DNA of 34,159 nt from a virus. Within the stretch, counting starts at the first letter, position 1, and every line of letters begins with the position of its first letter. Under the pieces are notes generated by a model. It ran no database searches and was not told the DNA's origin. It was given only the letters and a program-made list of their open reading frames with translations. Made by a program: the position numbers and the translations under genes. Below, piece by piece: positions 32,410 through 34,159 of this stretch. The stretch is taken from positions 1-34,159 of IMG/VR virus record IMGVR_UViG_3300046002_003840. One strand, 5' to 3'.

Positions 32410-32411
32410 CA

Positions 32412-33581
32412 ATGAACATTACAATTCCAACACCATTGGTTGATATTATCTTCCAAGCCATAAATATAGATGCCACATTTATGGATTTTAACGAAAAACA
32501 AAAGCAAAAGATTTTTAATAACTGTATAGAATTATGGTTATATATATTGTCACAACAAGATGGCAACAATTATATTAATATACATAATACAACATTGGAT
32601 AAATATTATGTAAAAATAGATAAAAAGTATGGTTATAAGTATTTTTTAACTATATTAGAAAATGCGAACATATTAGATATAAACAATAAGTTTAAATATG
32701 GTACATTTCCAAAAAGTTATAGAGTATTATGTAACTTTACTGCCGACAAAAATACAACAGAAATAAATATAGATTTAAATAAAGTATTCCATAATATACA
32801 ATCAAAAGAATATTGGTTAGATAAATATCCTAAATATGCTCATTTAATAGAAGATTGTTATAGGACTAAAATAGAATTAAATGATTGGGTAATCTTTTTA
32901 TATAGCAATGAGAATATAAAATTAAAATCAACCATAAAAAATGGCTTTTTTAAAGAAAGATATTTAAATGCTGATAGAATTATGGATTATATTATGAGAG
33001 CAATAAAGGTTAATGTTAATAATCTATGGTTTGGTATATCTGAACAAGGTCGCTTTTATTCTTCAATAGCATCTTTACCAGCATTAATTACACCATTTAT
33101 TAGAATAGATAATAAACCAGTAGAGAGTATTGATATACCAAATTGTCAACCATTATTATTGTCATCATTAATAGGTAATAATGATTATAAACAAGATGTA
33201 GAAAATGGTTTATTTTATGAGAAATTAGGTAAAATAATGTATGGCGAATGGAATGTAGATGTAAAACAAAAAGTAAAGTTACAAGTAATGGTAAGATTTT
33301 TTAACCAAGATCAATTAAAGACTGGTGAATTTGTAGATGCTATTAATTTTTTATATCCAGGATTTATACAACAATTAAACTTACTTAAAGAAACCAACAA
33401 GATAGCTCACTTAACACACAAAATGGAGTCTACAATAATGGTAGAAGGTGTTGGGTCATTAAATATGAATAAGATACTTAAACATGATGAGGTATTAATT
33501 TATAAAGAAAATGTTACAAAGGTAAAGAAATATATAGAGAATAAGATATTAAATATTTTTTTGGTGAAGGTAAGTTTATAA
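32412..33581 (+). CDS. Compact polymerase-like protein (family-A motifs)
   Basis: A 389-residue protein. From about 215 on it shows a diverged polymerase palm in order. Motif A is SIDIPNCQPLLLSSL near 238-252, preceded by GRFYSSIASLPALIT. A motif B-like stretch (KQKVKLQVMVRFFNQDQ) is near 285-300, then a fingers-like segment (INFLYPGFIQQLNLLKE). Motif C is ILKHDEVLIY near 355-364, with the HDE triad of DNA polymerase A. No exonuclease domain is present, and the first 200 residues are not recognised. I think this is the phage replicase or a single-subunit RNA polymerase relative, found in many uncharacterised Bacteroidota phages. No primase, SSB or replicative helicase is seen elsewhere. The C terminus may be altered by a frameshift at 33557. 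Confidence 0.6.
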   Translation: MNITIPTPLVDIIFQAINIDATFMDFNEKQKQKIFNNCIELWLYILSQQDGNNYINIHNTTLDKYYVKIDKKYGYKYFLTILENANILDINNKFKYGTFPKSYRVLCNFTADKNTTEINIDLNKVFHNIQSKEYWLDKYPKYAHLIEDCYRTKIELNDWVIFLYSNENIKLKSTIKNGFFKERYLNADRIMDYIMRAIKVNVNNLWFGISEQGRFYSSIASLPALITPFIRIDNKPVESIDIPNCQPLLLSSLIGNNDYKQDVENGLFYEKLGKIMYGEWNVDVKQKVKLQVMVRFFNQDQLKTGEFVDAINFLYPGFIQQLNLLKETNKIAHLTHKMESTIMVEGVGSLNMNKILKHDEVLIYKENVTKVKKYIENKILNIFLVKVSL

Positions 33582-33626
33582 ATAATAAAATAATAATAAA
33601 TAAATAATATAATAATACAACATTCA

Positions 33627-33679
33627 TATATTCAATGCCAGAACCATAATAGATATTAGTATCTCGGAGCAAAAAATCA
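33627..33679. repeat. Dispersed repeat, copy 2
   Basis: The partner of 13244-13297. It abuts the stop codon (33677-33679) of the GIY-YIG gene and follows an A/T-rich tract after the polymerase-like gene. The hairpin AGATA-TTAG-TATCT here replaces AGAT-ACTGAC-ATCT in copy 1, so pairing is kept while bases differ. Confidence 0.85.
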
Positions 33680-34033
33680 ACTAAACCACTTATTATCTTT
33701 ATTAAGAGCATATGTTACAGACCACTGTTTCATATGCTCTTTTTCTTTTTTAAGTAATAATTTTCTAAACGAAGAATCTAACGCTTTACCTTTAAGTCCT
33801 GTTTCTTCTCTATGAGAAGTCTTACTTACAATCTCTAATATTTTAAATTCCCAATCAGTAATAGGTGATGAATTCCATAAATCAACCAATTTAATTGAAG
33901 TATGTTTAGTCATTTTTATATCAGAATAGTGACTACCCCATCTACCAAATATATCAGTAGACATACCAATATAATATTGCTCAGTTATTTTATTATAAAT
34001 CTGATATATACCAGCCAATTTTCTTTTAAACAT
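33677..34033 (-). CDS. Small GIY-YIG nuclease
   Basis: A 118-residue single-domain protein. GIY is in KLAGIYQIYN, YIG in EQYYIGMSTD, then the catalytic Arg region FGRWGSHYSD and a Glu in LLLKKEKEHMKQW. These fit GIY-YIG homing-type endonucleases. I start at ATG 34033-34031 because the upstream extension is A/T-rich filler and runs into the terminal repeat. The start codon is the last triplet outside the repeat. It ends at the dispersed repeat. No intron or inserted gene is evident, so it may be a free-standing mobile nuclease. Confidence 0.88.
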   Translation of the reverse strand: MFKRKLAGIYQIYNKITEQYYIGMSTDIFGRWGSHYSDIKMTKHTSIKLVDLWNSSPITDWEFKILEIVSKTSHREETGLKGKALDSSFRKLLLKKEKEHMKQWSVTYALNKDNKWFS

Positions 34034-34159
34034 ATTTATTATACCATAAAAATAATTTTTGTTTAACCATAAATAGTCCATATAGGAGAGCCATATATTT
34101 TTATATATATGGTATGAATTATATAAAAACAGGTGGTAAACTAAATACAATTAACGAAA
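34034..34159. repeat. Direct terminal repeat, right copy
   Basis: Exact 126-base copy of 4-129. It includes the inverted repeat (34091-34112) and the first codons of the nuclease gene that starts at 84 in the left copy. It supports a closed genome of about 34,030 bp. Confidence 0.9.

Noticed and set aside
33514-33711. Minus-strand open frame over the second dispersed repeat
   Set aside because: It overlaps the ends of two well-supported genes and is low complexity outside the repeat.

Overview
The window looks like one complete, very AT-rich tailed-phage genome (Caudoviricetes, siphovirus-like) infecting a member of the Bacteroidota. The host call rests on two exact Bacteroidota-type promoters on the minus strand (TTTG, 19-20 bases, TATCTTTG), on starts led by A-rich stretches rather than Shine-Dalgarno boxes, and on structural proteins of the style found in Bacteroidota phages. 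Bases 4-129 recur exactly at 34034-34159, so the contig probably closes into a circle of about 34,030 bp. No integrase catalytic domain or lysogeny repressor was recognised.

Layout, left to right. 84-2976: a restriction-endonuclease-like gene, then small overlapping genes including a sigma-factor-like protein, a small membrane protein and zinc-knuckle proteins. 2978-4189: a beta-class DNA methyltransferase, possibly the partner of the nuclease. 4217-5738: small and large terminase. 5797-6608: a gene pair joined by a likely programmed -1 frameshift, like a tail assembly chaperone. 6609-17989: tail, neck and fibre genes, including a tail-terminator-like domain fused to collagen repeats, a head-tail joining protein, two large baseplate/tail proteins and a solenoid fibre. 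18014-20644: tape measure. 20674-23945: an XkdF-like prohead protease with a Cys-rich insert, GH24 lysozyme, acidic scaffold-like protein and major capsid protein. 24017-27061: tail tube, small proteins, portal and head-tail connector. 27366-27929: holin, a tRNA-Met(CAU) overlapping the holin stop, and a strong terminator.

The remaining part is organised differently. 27958-32214 is a minus-strand block: a small gene, then an 1166-residue protein joining five KGW/INT_rpt-like DNA-binding repeats, an SNF2-like helicase and an Rrp8-like methyltransferase, then a small gene. Both larger units have their own promoter or terminator. A divergent control region with palindromes and a possible pseudoknot precedes 32412-33581, a compact polymerase-like gene with family-A motifs A, B and C. 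A minus-strand GIY-YIG nuclease closes the circle.

Working model (inference): the plus-strand genes form one long morphogenesis and lysis block, possibly switched on by the sigma-like protein. The polymerase-like protein, with host factors, replicates the genome. The nuclease/methyltransferase pair, helicase-methyltransferase fusion and GIY-YIG gene form an accessory competition or anti-defence set. The fusion protein, the polymerase-like gene with its structured leader, and two families of unexplained structured intergenic repeats are the parts least explained by known phage biology.
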